Assembly (NCBI GenBank): GCA_030692685.1 | Contig: JAUXZO010000131.1 | Coordinates: 1 to 62,585, forward strand | Reading direction: 5' to 3' | Source of the DNA: Acidovorax sp. | GTDB lineage: Bacteria; Pseudomonadota; Gammaproteobacteria; Burkholderiales; Burkholderiaceae_C | DNA: 62,585 bases | Shown: piece after piece, positions 17,082 to 25,159 of the stretch | Numbering within the stretch: the first letter of the stretch is position 1 | Layout of the letters: every line of letters begins with the position of its first letter | The notes under the pieces: generated by a model | The model's database searches: none | What the model saw: only the letters and a program-made list of their open reading frames with translations | Told to the model about the DNA's origin: nothing | Translations under genes and position numbers: made by a program

Positions 17082-18044
17082 GTGACCACACACGCAAGCC
17101 TTGCCTCCAAGGCTGCCAGTCCTGCAGCGTGGCCGTCGCGCCTGCTGTTGCTGGAAATGCTCAAGCTGCTCATGCGGCTGCGCTGGCCGTTGGCAGGCTT
17201 GCTCGCCTCGCTGGGATGCACCGCCGCCCTGTCGCCTGCTTTTGCGTGGCTGAGCAAGCAGGTGGTACAGCGCGTGGAAGCGGGCGAGACCGAGCCATGG
17301 AACCTGCTGCCCGAGTTCCTTCCACTGTTCTTGCTCATCTGCGTGGGGCTGTTCGTGGCGGAGTTTGGCGAAAAAATGCTCAGCAAGGTGATGGAGTTCA
17401 GGCTCATCATCGCCCTGCAGCGCAGCTACCTGGAGCGGCGGCAACTGGCCAACGCGCCGCAAGACGTAGCGCAGGTGCTGTATGGCAGCGATGTGGCCAA
17501 GAAGGGTTTTCAAGTCATCTACCAGGACTCCTGGAAGATCATCACCGTCACCGCGTCCGTGCTGCTGTGGCAGCTGTCGATTGGGCCGGAATGGATCCCC
17601 TTGCTGCTGGCCAGCATCGCCCCTACGGCCTTGTTTGTGTGGTTCTTCGGCGCCCGCATCCAGCGCGGCAGCCGAGAGATCCTGGATCTCCAGTCCAAGA
17701 TCACCGAAGCCACGGGTAACGAGCAGCGCTCCCATCTGCACGCCCACCAGGAGCGGCTGTTTCACGTCAACCTGCGTTTTCACGTTGTCAAGTGGCTGGC
17801 AGAGGACGCCAGTGATGTGGTCATGTGGCTTGCCTTCGCCGTTGCCGTTGCAGTGGGTTATTGGCTGCATATCGGCAACTCGGTGCGTGGCATTTCGCTG
17901 GCCGAGCTGTCGGCACTCGTGGTCAACCTGCGTTTGCTGGTCAAGCCGCTGGGCGACATCGGGCGTGTGTACACCCGCTGGCGCGAGGCCTATCCCGCTC
18001 TGCTGCGGTCGCTGACGCCTGAGCACAAGGCCGACGCCGCATGA
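17082..18044 (+). CDS. ABC-exporter transmembrane domain protein lacking an ATPase domain
   Basis: Inner-membrane protein of 320 residues with about six hydrophobic segments arranged like a type IV ABC exporter membrane domain: the post-helix-2 segment (EFRLIIALQRSYLERRQ) and coupling-helix region (QSKITEATGNEQRSHLHAHQERLF) are recognisable. It ends where an exporter would pass into its nucleotide-binding domain, and no Walker motif is encoded here or in the adjacent genes. GTG 17082 abuts the previous stop, and its 3' end overlaps bfd by 4 bp (ATGA). It either borrows an ATPase from elsewhere or has lost transport function and serves as a membrane anchor. Confidence 0.75.
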   Translation: MTTHASLASKAASPAAWPSRLLLLEMLKLLMRLRWPLAGLLASLGCTAALSPAFAWLSKQVVQRVEAGETEPWNLLPEFLPLFLLICVGLFVAEFGEKMLSKVMEFRLIIALQRSYLERRQLANAPQDVAQVLYGSDVAKKGFQVIYQDSWKIITVTASVLLWQLSIGPEWIPLLLASIAPTALFVWFFGARIQRGSREILDLQSKITEATGNEQRSHLHAHQERLFHVNLRFHVVKWLAEDASDVVMWLAFAVAVAVGYWLHIGNSVRGISLAELSALVVNLRLLVKPLGDIGRVYTRWREAYPALLRSLTPEHKADAA

Positions 18045-18268
18045 AACCGACCGCAATCCTGTGCACATGCCATGGGCTGCCCGAGCCTGCGTTCGAGCGT
18101 GCATGCGCCGCAGGTGCGCACAACGTCAAAACCTGTTTCCAGCATCTCGGCTGCCTACCCCAGTGTGGGGACTGCGCGCCGAAGGTGCGGAAAGTGCTGG
18201 GCGACCATATCGCCCGGCAATCCACCGGGGCTGCACTAGCGGCCCCGTTTCCAACCAAGCCATCTTGA
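18041..18268 (+). CDS. bfd: Bfd-like (2Fe-2S) ferredoxin
   Basis: Small protein of 75 residues with the bacterioferritin-associated ferredoxin pattern: ILCTC near the N-terminus (Cys-x-Cys) and CLPQCGDC (the last two Cys spaced by two residues), followed by APKVRKVL. Bfd donates electrons to bacterioferritin to release stored iron, and is classically induced under iron starvation. Here it is embedded by a 4-bp overlap in the Fur-controlled gene string. An extra Cys (VKTCFQHLGC) is unusual. It could alternatively reduce an imported ferric ligand. Confidence 0.82.
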   Translation: MKPTAILCTCHGLPEPAFERACAAGAHNVKTCFQHLGCLPQCGDCAPKVRKVLGDHIARQSTGAALAAPFPTKPS

Positions 18269-18282
18269 ATGAGGATACGAAG

Positions 18283-18714
18283 ATGACCCAAAAAGAAACC
18301 AAACGCATCGTGCCGTCCTTCTGGGACCTATCGCTGGAGGCGCAGCAAGCCACCGCACGATTCCTGGTCGGCGCCAAGCTCGGCGAAATCGTCGAGGCCA
18401 ATGCACACCAGGTGACCGAAATCGAAATCGGCTACTTCCGCCATGGCAAAGCCCACCAGCTGGTGTGGGACGCCACCACCAAGAAACTGCTGGGCGGGAG
18501 CGAGAAGGTCGTGATTGAGGAAGTGCTCAAAAACTTGCCCGACAGCGGCAAAAAGATGATCCAGCAAGGGGGCGAAGCCATTCACAACCTGAAGATCAAG
18601 CACGACGACCGTGATGACCATGAGTATGTGCACGTGCACTTTGTGGACGGGCAAGGCAACCTGACAGGAGCCAAACTCGAACTCGACGGTTCACCAAAGC
18701 GCTCCATGCATTGA
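18283..18714 (+). CDS. Unknown protein, iron-operon member
   Basis: Protein of 143 residues that I do not recognise. It opens with MTQKETKRIVPSFWDLSLEA, has a mixed alpha/beta composition, no signal peptide, and a charged His/Asp-rich stretch (IKHDDRDDHEYVHVHFVDG) that could bind a metal. The start has AGGATACGAAG upstream, is 14 bp behind bfd, and the gene is followed by a strong hairpin, so it appears to be the last gene of the transcript. A role in handling intracellular iron or the imported ligand is inference from position only. Confidence 0.7.
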   Translation: MTQKETKRIVPSFWDLSLEAQQATARFLVGAKLGEIVEANAHQVTEIEIGYFRHGKAHQLVWDATTKKLLGGSEKVVIEEVLKNLPDSGKKMIQQGGEAIHNLKIKHDDRDDHEYVHVHFVDGQGNLTGAKLELDGSPKRSMH

Positions 18715-18723
18715 TGCGGGCGC

Positions 18724-18754
18724 GAGCCCGGCAACCCCACAGGATGCCGGGCTC
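18724..18754 (+). terminator. Strong hairpin at the end of the iron operon
   Basis: GAGCCCGGCA (18724-18733) pairs perfectly with TGCCGGGCTC (18745-18754) over an 11-nt loop. Only CTTCGCTCGG follows, with no U-tract, so it may end transcription with help or act as an mRNA 3' stabiliser. Confidence 0.6.
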
Positions 18755-18781
18755 CTTCGCTCGGCCTGAGAAAGACCCTTT

Positions 18782-19135
18782 GTGAACCCCGTCTCAACTA
18801 GCATCTTGCTGCTGATGTGCAGCAACGTTTTCATGACCTTCGCCTGGTATGCACACCTGAAGGAGTTGAACGACAAACCCTGGCTCATCGCTGCACTCGT
18901 GAGCTGGGGCATCGCCCTGTTCGAGTACCTGCTGCAGGTGCCAGCCAACCGAATCGGCCACACAGTGATGAACGTCGGGCAGTTGAAGGTGCTGCAGGAA
19001 GTGATCACGCTGACCGTGTTCGTGCCGTTTGCGGTTTTCTACCTGAAAGAGCCACTCAAGCTCGACTACCTTTGGGCGGGCCTGTGTCTTCTGGCTGCGG
19101 TGTTCTTCATTTTTCGCGAGAAGCTATTGGCTTAG
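18782..19135 (+). CDS. DMT-family small membrane protein (DUF486)
   Basis: Inner-membrane protein of 117 residues with four hydrophobic helices; FMTFAWYAHLKEL, ALFEYLLQVPANRIG and GLCLLAAVFFIFREKL match the DUF486 family of half-size drug/metabolite-type transporters, whose substrate is unknown. GTG 18782 is the start that gives the conserved N-terminus. It lies 67 bp beyond the unknown protein, with the strong hairpin between, so membership in the iron operon is uncertain. Confidence 0.8.
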   Translation: MNPVSTSILLLMCSNVFMTFAWYAHLKELNDKPWLIAALVSWGIALFEYLLQVPANRIGHTVMNVGQLKVLQEVITLTVFVPFAVFYLKEPLKLDYLWAGLCLLAAVFFIFREKLLA

Positions 19136-19372
19136 TTCCGAACCGCAATGCTGCCCTGACATTGCCAGACTTTGAGCAACGTCGGGGCAAGCGGTCAGAA
19201 TCTGAGGTGCTAGCCCAATGGCAGTCTCGTCAGGAACTGCCCATCCTCTTCGCAATCCGAGCGGCAGCAACCAGCCTAGAGTCGATCCACACCGGAATGA
19301 CCTGCCGTCCGCCGCATTGGGCACACCTGCCAACACGTCTTGACTGCCTCGATACTTTGAATCGCGACCTCC
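19136..19372. other. Gap between DUF486 gene and ureD
   Basis: No gene seen in either direction. In particular, no remnant of ureA is recognisable where it would be expected downstream of ureD. Confidence 0.5.
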
Positions 19373-20203
19373 CTACATCGCCCAGATCCTAGGCGCCTCC
19401 CCCGCCATCTCCCACATCACCTCCCGCCAAGCCACCCGCACCGCCTTGAGCAACTGCATCGCTGGCTCCACCTGCGGTGCCAGCACGCGCACCACCACCA
19501 TCTGTGCATTCGGGCTGGTAGCGCCTGCGGTGGCTTTGAGTGAATGCGCGTCCATCACGGCCCGCGCAGCGTCCAGTGCGGCATCGCGCCGCGTTCGGTC
19601 CAGCGGGGTGCCTGCTGCAAAGAACAGGCTGGCCATGCAGCGGTGACCCGCCAGGCCCAGCGGGCTTTGCATGAGGCGGAGGTCTGCGGCGTTGATGGTG
19701 CCGCGCTCCAGCCACAGGCCGGGCACTTCGAGGTGTTGCACAAAGCGGCCGGTTTCAAAGGGCTGGTTGGCGTGGGGCAGCCCCAGGGCGGTCACGTCCC
19801 AGCCCATGCATTCGGCGCCGGGGGCCAGGTTCAGCGTGAGGTGGTTTTCGGCGTTGCAGGCGTTGTAGCAAAGCGCCTCCAGCGGCAGCCATTCCAGCCG
19901 GGCGCCGTCGGCCACCGACAGGCGCGTGCGCTGCAGGGCCAGTTCGCCGGTGGACCGGTAAAAGCGCGTGGCCCCTGGCGTGGTGAGCAGGCCGTGCGCG
20001 CCGGGTGCCACGGTGGCGGTGATGTCCAGTGTGTCGCCACCCACCAGACCGCCGGGGGGGTGCACCAGCACGTTGTGGCAGATGGCGTCGCCTTCGGGGT
20101 ACAGGCTTTGCAGGATGCGCAGCGGGCCGTTGTGCTCAAAGCGGGCCACGGTGCGGGCGTTTTCACGGCTGTAGTCCAGTTGCAGGCGGGCGTGCCAGGG
20201 CAT
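19373..20203 (-). CDS. ureD: Urease accessory protein UreD (orphan)
   Basis: Protein of 276 residues with UreD landmarks: the N-terminal NGPLRILQSLYPEG, the VHPPGGLVGGDTL segment, TTPGATRFYRS and AECMGWDV. UreD forms the UreDFG complex that delivers nickel to apo-urease. The gene appears full length. Normally ureD is followed by ureA, ureB and ureC; here nothing follows it but 237 bp of empty DNA and an unrelated convergent gene. Structural urease genes, if present, lie elsewhere. The left-hand urtE is similarly isolated. Confidence 0.9.
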   Translation of the reverse strand: MPWHARLQLDYSRENARTVARFEHNGPLRILQSLYPEGDAICHNVLVHPPGGLVGGDTLDITATVAPGAHGLLTTPGATRFYRSTGELALQRTRLSVADGARLEWLPLEALCYNACNAENHLTLNLAPGAECMGWDVTALGLPHANQPFETGRFVQHLEVPGLWLERGTINAADLRLMQSPLGLAGHRCMASLFFAAGTPLDRTRRDAALDAARAVMDAHSLKATAGATSPNAQMVVVRVLAPQVEPAMQLLKAVRVAWREVMWEMAGEAPRIWAM

Positions 20204-20218
20204 GGGTGAGAATCCGTT

Positions 20219-20430
20219 TGCTACTAAATGAGTAGCTGATTATGCCCTGTGGATAAGCGCCAGGGGCTGTTTTACCAATAATTGGCTAGCGTGGGGCGGG
20301 TTGTTGGCTCCCTCGCCCTTTATGAGAGGTTTTGGAGGTTTGGGAGGTTTGGGAAGAGGGGTGGAGTCCGTGCGTGGGGTGGCTGCCCCCTCTCCCCAAC
20401 CCTCTCCCGCAGGGGGAGAGGGAGCAATAC
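20219..20430. repeat. Degenerate AGCGCTT palindrome (copy C) plus CCCTCTCCC/GGGAGAGGG element
   Basis: CTACTAAATGAGTAGCTGAT and TGGATAAGCGCCAGGGGCTG (20221-20270) are a degenerate copy of the palindrome. It is followed by GGTTTGGGA direct repeats (about 20329-20352) and by CCCTCTCCC with GGGGGAGAGGG arms (20387-20423), the same kind of element as at 4670-4790. Together they fill the leader region of ureD. Confidence 0.65.
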
Positions 20431-20459
20431 GAAGGCGCGCTGCGGTGGGCGAGGTTGGT

Positions 20460-21848
20460 TTAGGCGGGTTGTAGCAAGGGTGCGACCGCTACTGCGGTTG
20501 ATGATTCCCCAGCCGCATACCAGCTGCGCAGCTTGCCGGGGTTGAGCAGGCCTTGCGGGTCGAAGCGGCGCTTCATGTCCACCACGGCCGGGTCCAGGTT
20601 GTTTTGCTTGCCGTCTTCCACGATGTACACGTGCGGGTTATTGATCTGCACGCCGTGGTCGCGGTAGATCTGCATGATCTGGTTCAGGCGCTCTTCTGTG
20701 GTGTAGCGAATGATTTGCAGGCCGCTGCAGTTGAAGGCGCCTTCTTTGGTGCGCAAGAACTCCAGGTGCATCATGACCTCGCCTTGCAGCGCGGCTTCCA
20801 GCGCTTTGACCTGCTCTAGCCGACGGGCGGGGGCGAATCCGCTTTGGATGTAGGTCAGGCCCTTGTCTACCTTCAGCGCGTGCAGGGTGGTGTGGTTCCA
20901 GGTGTATTCGAGCAGTGTCTTGTGGCTGCTGGCCACCTCGTCGGCAGTCTTGCAGTAGGTAACGCTGCCACCGTGTTGCGCCACCATGTCGCGCATGCCG
21001 GCTTCAGAGTGCGGGGCCACCAGCACCAGCACGGCGTGGTGGTCGGCGGGCAGGTGTTCCGCCAGGCTGGTGAAGTATTGCGGAATGGGCGCGGCCACAA
21101 AACACACCTCTTTTTTCTCCAGCCCTGGGGCGCTGCCAAAGCGGTCGGCAAACTCCAGCGCGGCGTCAAACTGCGCAAAGGTGGCGATGCACTCCGTCCA
21201 TTCCACGGCAGGCGTCAGTGCTACCTCCAGCTCCAGCACGATGCCGTTGGTGCCGTAAGTGTGGTGCAGCAGCATGGCTTCGGGGCCGCGCAGTTCGACG
21301 ATCTGGGGCTCGGGCTCCACCGTCATGGCGCGCACAGCCAGCACGTTGCCGGGCGCGGCCAAGGGGCCGTGGTTGATGGACCCTGCACCGCCAAAGCCGC
21401 CGCCAAACAGCCCACCCAGCGTGGCGCTGCGGTAGGTGCTGGGCAGCCAGCGCAGCTCTTGCCCGTGGGGTTTGGCCTGTGTGTCGAAGTCCGCAAGCCG
21501 AATGCCCGCCTGCGCGCGGCCGACGCCTGCGCGCACCCAGCCAAAGGCGCTGTAGCCCGACAGGTCCAGGATCACGCCGCCATGCAGCGGTGTGCTCTGG
21601 CCGTAGTTGCCGGTGCCGCTGCCGCGCACGGTGATGGGGATGCCCGCGCTGGCGCAGGCGGCCACCACTTGGCGGATTTCATCCTCGGTGCGTGGGCGCA
21701 CGGCAATGTCGCCCCGCTTGCCCGCCAGATCGCGCTTGAGCACAGGGCTGAACCAGGCGAAGTCCTGCGACAGACGGCCCACGCGCAGCGGGTCGGCAAT
21801 CCAGTCGAGGTCGGGCAGTTGCTCGGGCAGTTGGTGGGCGGTGGTCAT
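20460..21848 (-). CDS. FAD-binding oxidoreductase (VAO/GlcD type)
   Basis: Protein of 462 residues with the FAD-binding PP-loop VRGSGTGNYGQSTPLHGG and a second cofactor segment GGLFGGGFGGAGSINHGPLA; the C-terminal NPHVYIVEDGK and DPQGLLNPGKLRSW close the fold. Such flavoproteins oxidise hydroxy acids, alcohols or ring systems; the substrate is not determined. ATG 21848 is preceded by GGAGAT. It is the last gene of the minus-strand operon, about 200 bp after the permease gene, and the gap holds a GC-rich repeat. It could oxidise an intermediate of the heterocycle imported by the same operon. Confidence 0.82.
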   Translation of the reverse strand: MTTAHQLPEQLPDLDWIADPLRVGRLSQDFAWFSPVLKRDLAGKRGDIAVRPRTEDEIRQVVAACASAGIPITVRGSGTGNYGQSTPLHGGVILDLSGYSAFGWVRAGVGRAQAGIRLADFDTQAKPHGQELRWLPSTYRSATLGGLFGGGFGGAGSINHGPLAAPGNVLAVRAMTVEPEPQIVELRGPEAMLLHHTYGTNGIVLELEVALTPAVEWTECIATFAQFDAALEFADRFGSAPGLEKKEVCFVAAPIPQYFTSLAEHLPADHHAVLVLVAPHSEAGMRDMVAQHGGSVTYCKTADEVASSHKTLLEYTWNHTTLHALKVDKGLTYIQSGFAPARRLEQVKALEAALQGEVMMHLEFLRTKEGAFNCSGLQIIRYTTEERLNQIMQIYRDHGVQINNPHVYIVEDGKQNNLDPAVVDMKRRFDPQGLLNPGKLRSWYAAGESSTAVAVAPLLQPA

Positions 21849-21959
21849 GTCTGTATCTCCTGGGCCGGTAGCGGCCTCGTTGGGCAAAATTTGGCGTTAC
21901 CGCGCACGTGGCGCAGCGTAGTGTTGGGGGATGGCCTAGCTCGCCGTCCACGGTCGTCG

Positions 21960-22045
21960 AAAGCGCGTGGCCCAGGCCAGCGCCGCCCCGCTGCAGGGGC
22001 GGCGTCCCCCTCGGGGCTAAGGCGCGCAGCGACTCAGGGGGGCTT
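21960..22045. repeat. GC-rich GCCGCCCC/CCCCTCGGGG element
   Basis: GCCGCCCCGCTGCAGGGGCGG, CCCCTCGGGGC and GCGCAGCGACTCAGGGGGGC make a stem-rich element immediately behind the permease stop. A relative with CCCTAGG, CCCCCTCGGGGGGCAGCGA lies inside xdhA at 50580-50650. Confidence 0.65.
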
Positions 22046-22046
22046 C

Positions 22047-23006
22047 TTAGTCCATAGAGTTTTCGCTGGCGTGCCAGCTTCCCAATGCGGCGCGGGTTAG
22101 CCATGCCATCAATGCAAACAATGCGACGCCTGTGAGCGAGATGAGCAGCAGCGCGGCGAACATGCGCGGGATGTTGAGCTGAAAGCCTGCCTGCAGGATC
22201 TGGTAGGCGAGGCCCGCGCCCGTGCCGCCGGTGCCGGCCACAAACTCGGCCACCACCGCGCCGATGAGCGCCAAGCCGCTGGAGATGCGCAGCCCGCCAA
22301 AGAAGTAGGGCAGCGCGCTGGGGATGCGCAGGCGCAGCAGGGTTTGCATGCGGGTGGCGCGGTTGAGTTGGAAGTACGCTTGCAAATCAGGCTCCACACT
22401 GCGCAGGCCCAGCGTGGTGTTGCTGATGATGGGGAACAGCGCCACCAGCGCAGCGCAGATCACCATGGAGGCCATTGGGTCCTTCACCCAGATGATGATG
22501 AGCGGCGCCACGGCCACGATGGGGGTGACCTGAAGCAGCACGGCGTAGGGGAACAACGCGGTTTCGATGCGTTTGCTTTGCACAAACAAAAACGAGATCA
22601 GCACGCCCGCCACGGTGGCCACCACAAAGGCGAGCACCGTGATCTTGACGGTGACCCACAGCGAGCCACCCAACGCGGCCCAGTCGGTGAACAGCGTCTT
22701 CATCATCAGGACGGGCGAGGGCACCAGGTAGGGCGGCAGCTCCAGCCCCGTGACCAGGCCTTGCCACAGCGCCACCAGCGCCATGCCGACGAGCAACGGG
22801 TAGACGACGCGCTGCACGCGGGGCTGCGCCATGAGCGGCAGGCGCGCAGGCGTGGGCTTGTATTGCACGGCTTTCGCGGGTGCGGGTGCGGGTGCGGGTG
22901 CGATTGTGGAGGCGTTTGCGTGCTGTGCTGTGCGCGGTGCAAGGGTTGCTGCGGCCGGGGCTGCTACCGGCGAGACCACCGGGGCAGATGGAAAGGGGGT
23001 GCTCAT
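22047..23006 (-). CDS. ABC transporter permease, NMT1/SsuC type
   Basis: Inner-membrane permease of 319 residues. A long Ala/Pro-rich hydrophilic N-terminus (1-60) precedes six hydrophobic helices; the EAA-type cytoplasmic loop that contacts the ATPase is seen in ATRMQTLLRLRIPSALPYFFGGLRIS. This is the SsuC/TauC/ThiX-type family. The start overlaps the ATPase stop (ATGA at 23006-23003), so the two are coupled. With the binding protein at 24083 it forms a complete importer, probably for an organic N-heterocycle. Confidence 0.88.
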   Translation of the reverse strand: MSTPFPSAPVVSPVAAPAAATLAPRTAQHANASTIAPAPAPAPAKAVQYKPTPARLPLMAQPRVQRVVYPLLVGMALVALWQGLVTGLELPPYLVPSPVLMMKTLFTDWAALGGSLWVTVKITVLAFVVATVAGVLISFLFVQSKRIETALFPYAVLLQVTPIVAVAPLIIIWVKDPMASMVICAALVALFPIISNTTLGLRSVEPDLQAYFQLNRATRMQTLLRLRIPSALPYFFGGLRISSGLALIGAVVAEFVAGTGGTGAGLAYQILQAGFQLNIPRMFAALLLISLTGVALFALMAWLTRAALGSWHASENSMD

Positions 23007-23854
23007 GTCAGGGCCTCTTCGGTGTCGGCGCTGGCGCGCAGCAGGCTGTCTTGCAGTTGCTTGGCGTAGCGGCTGAACTCGGGCGACACCATGAAGTCGG
23101 CCGTGCGGGGGTAGGGCGCGTCGATGTGGAACTCTTCCACCACGCGGCCGGGGCGGGCGGCCATCATGACCACGCGGCTGGATAGAAACACTGCCTCGTG
23201 GATGGAGTGGGTCACAAAAATCACCGTGAGCTTTTTCTTGCGCCACAGGTCCAGCAAATCGGCGTCGAGCTTGTGGCGCGTGATTTCGTCCAGCGCACCA
23301 AAGGGCTCGTCCATCAGCAGCAGGTCGGGCTGGGTGACCAGACCACGCGCAATGGATACGCGCATCTGCATACCTCCCGACAGGGCCCGGGGCAGCGCGG
23401 TGGCGAACTTCGATAGCCCCACCAGGGCCAGCGCTTCGGCCACGCGGGCATCGGCATCCTTGCGGGGCAGACCTGCCAGATCCAGCGGCAGGCGCACGTT
23501 GGTCTGCACACTGGCCCAAGGCATGAGCGTGGGCGACTGGAAGACAAACGCCATCTTCTTGCCGCTTTCTTCCAATTGCGCCACAGGCTTGCGCCACAGG
23601 TGCAGGCGGCCGTCAGTGGGCTCCAGCAGGCCCGCCACCATTTTGAGCAACGTGCTTTTGCCGCAGCCCGAGGGGCCCAGCAGGGTGACGAACTCGCCTT
23701 CCTCAATGGTCAGGTCCACGGGCAATAGCGCCTGGGTGCCGTTGGGGTAGGTCTTTTCGGCAGACAACACTTCCACAGCGGGTGTGGGGCGGTGCGCAGA
23801 CGAGGAAGCGCTGGCATTGGGTGGCAGCGGTGGGGATTCAGCGGGAGAGGTCAT
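23003..23854 (-). CDS. ABC transporter ATP-binding protein, SsuB/TauB type
   Basis: ATPase of 283 residues: an extra Ser/Pro-rich N-terminus (1-25), Walker A GPSGCGKSTLLK, Q-loop VFQSPTLMPW, signature LSGGMQMRVSIARGL, Walker B LLLMDEPFGALDE and switch His in VTHSIHEA. All catalytic elements are intact. It lies 228 bp behind the binding-protein gene, a gap holding two inverted GCTTCGACA repeats, and overlaps the permease gene by 4 bp. Confidence 0.9.
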   Translation of the reverse strand: MTSPAESPPLPPNASASSSAHRPTPAVEVLSAEKTYPNGTQALLPVDLTIEEGEFVTLLGPSGCGKSTLLKMVAGLLEPTDGRLHLWRKPVAQLEESGKKMAFVFQSPTLMPWASVQTNVRLPLDLAGLPRKDADARVAEALALVGLSKFATALPRALSGGMQMRVSIARGLVTQPDLLLMDEPFGALDEITRHKLDADLLDLWRKKKLTVIFVTHSIHEAVFLSSRVVMMAARPGRVVEEFHIDAPYPRTADFMVSPEFSRYAKQLQDSLLRASADTEEALT

Positions 23855-23966
23855 GGACGCCTTTCGATGGATGCAGCCGCCGTGTGCGGTGCGGCTGCTG
23901 TGTCAGGGCTGGGGGGCAGCGGGGGGCGCGTTCGGTCAACTGGACCAACCCAGATCCATCCACCCA

Positions 23967-24027
23967 CCGTTCGGGCTGAGCCTGTCGAGGCCCTGCGCGG
24001 CGCTTCGACAAGCTCATCGTGAACGGG
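23967..24027. repeat. Two inverted copies of the GCTTCGACA element
   Basis: CCGTTCGGGCTGAGCCTGTC (reverse orientation, 23967-23991) and GCTTCGACAAGCTCATCGTG (24002-24027) face each other, making a large potential hairpin between the binding-protein and ATPase genes. It could set the usual excess of binding protein over ATPase by ending or stabilising transcripts. Confidence 0.8.
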
Positions 24028-24082
24028 TGGGGTGTATGGGCGGGCAGGCGGTTGGGCGGCTTGTCGAACGGAGGCCAATAGA

Positions 24083-25093
24083 TCAGGGCAGAACCTTGAG
24101 GTCCTTGACGAACGCTGTGCTGTAGGTGTCGGCCAACTTGACCTTGGCGGGGTCGATCAGCTTGGTCTCCACCAGGAAGTCGTAGCTCGCCTTGGCGCGG
24201 GTGTCGGTCATGATGCCGATGCCCATGGTGGCCGCGTCGCCGCCCGTGGCCATGCCCAGTTCCTTGAGCTTGGCCACGCTGTACGCCAACTGCTCATCGG
24301 TCATGTTGGGGTTGTCCTTCTTGATGAGGGCGTTGGCCGGGGCGGGGTCGTTGAGGTAGCTCTTCCAGCCTTCCATCGACGCTTTGACGAACGAGGCCAC
24401 GGCGGCGCTGCGGTCCTTCACCGTTTTTTCCATGCACGAGATGGTGGTGGCATACGCGGGGTAGCCCTGGTCGCTGAACATGAGCGTGTTGGCCTTGACG
24501 CCTGCCTTTGCAATGGCAAAGGGCTCCGACGTGAGGTAGCCCTGCTGGGCCGTGTTCTTGTCGGCCACGAAGGGCTGGATGTTGAAGGTGTACGGGCGCG
24601 TTTGCGAATCGGTGAAGCCGTACTTGGCCTTCAACCAGGGCCAGTAGCCGCGCTGGGCCGACGATGCGATCAGGATGGTCTTGCCCTTGAGGTCTTCGAA
24701 CTTCTTCACGTCCTCGTGCGCGATGAGCACTTGCGGGTCCTTCTGGAACACAGCTGCAACGTTGACCACGGGCACGCCGCCTTCGCGCATCTGGATCATC
24801 TGCAGGTCGCTCGAACCCATCACGCACTCGGCCTGGCCTGCTGCCATCATCTGCACGATGTTGACCTGCGGGCCGCCCATCTTGATGGTCACATCGAGGC
24901 CGTACTTCTTGTACAGGCCCGTAGCCACCGCCTGGTAGAAGCCGCCGTGCTCGGCCTGCGCGTACCAGTTGGTCATGTAGGTGAACTTTTCCTGCGCCTG
25001 GGCGGTGCCCGATAGCGTGCCTAGCGCACCAAGAGCGAGCAGGGCGGCTGCACCAGTTTTGGAAAAGCGGGAGGCAGTCTTCTTCATCATCAT
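24083..25093 (-). CDS. ABC transporter substrate-binding protein, NMT1/THI5-like
   Basis: Periplasmic binding protein of 336 residues with a signal peptide (MMMKKTASRFSKTG, cleavage after AQA about residue 33). The fold begins FTYMTNWYAQAEHGGFYQAVATGLYKKYGLDV, typical of the NMT1/THI5 clan that binds pyrimidine precursors, sulfonates, nitrate or purines. CGGAG lies seven bases upstream of the start. It is in the operon with amidohydrolases and a RutC-like protein, so an N-heterocycle is the likely ligand. It differs clearly from the two other NMT1-type binding proteins at 32371 and 42050. Confidence 0.88.
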   Translation of the reverse strand: MMMKKTASRFSKTGAAALLALGALGTLSGTAQAQEKFTYMTNWYAQAEHGGFYQAVATGLYKKYGLDVTIKMGGPQVNIVQMMAAGQAECVMGSSDLQMIQMREGGVPVVNVAAVFQKDPQVLIAHEDVKKFEDLKGKTILIASSAQRGYWPWLKAKYGFTDSQTRPYTFNIQPFVADKNTAQQGYLTSEPFAIAKAGVKANTLMFSDQGYPAYATTISCMEKTVKDRSAAVASFVKASMEGWKSYLNDPAPANALIKKDNPNMTDEQLAYSVAKLKELGMATGGDAATMGIGIMTDTRAKASYDFLVETKLIDPAKVKLADTYSTAFVKDLKVLP

Positions 25094-25159
25094 GGCAATA
25101 CTCCGAGGGGGTGGTGGGAGAGGGCGAGAGAACGGGGGGATAGGGTTGCGTTGCAGCTT

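Noticed and set aside
15849..18104. Very long minus-strand open frame (about 750 codons) opposite the second propeller, ABC membrane domain and bfd
   Set aside because: Composition is that of antisense GC-rich coding DNA (His/Arg/Gln-rich, no domain), while the plus-strand frames have clear protein families and ribosome-binding sites.
23934..23948. GGTCAA-CTG-GACC palindrome as a second RutR site
   Set aside because: Half-sites are in the opposite arrangement to TTGACCA-NN-TGGTCAA, and the location within the operon gap offers no promoter.
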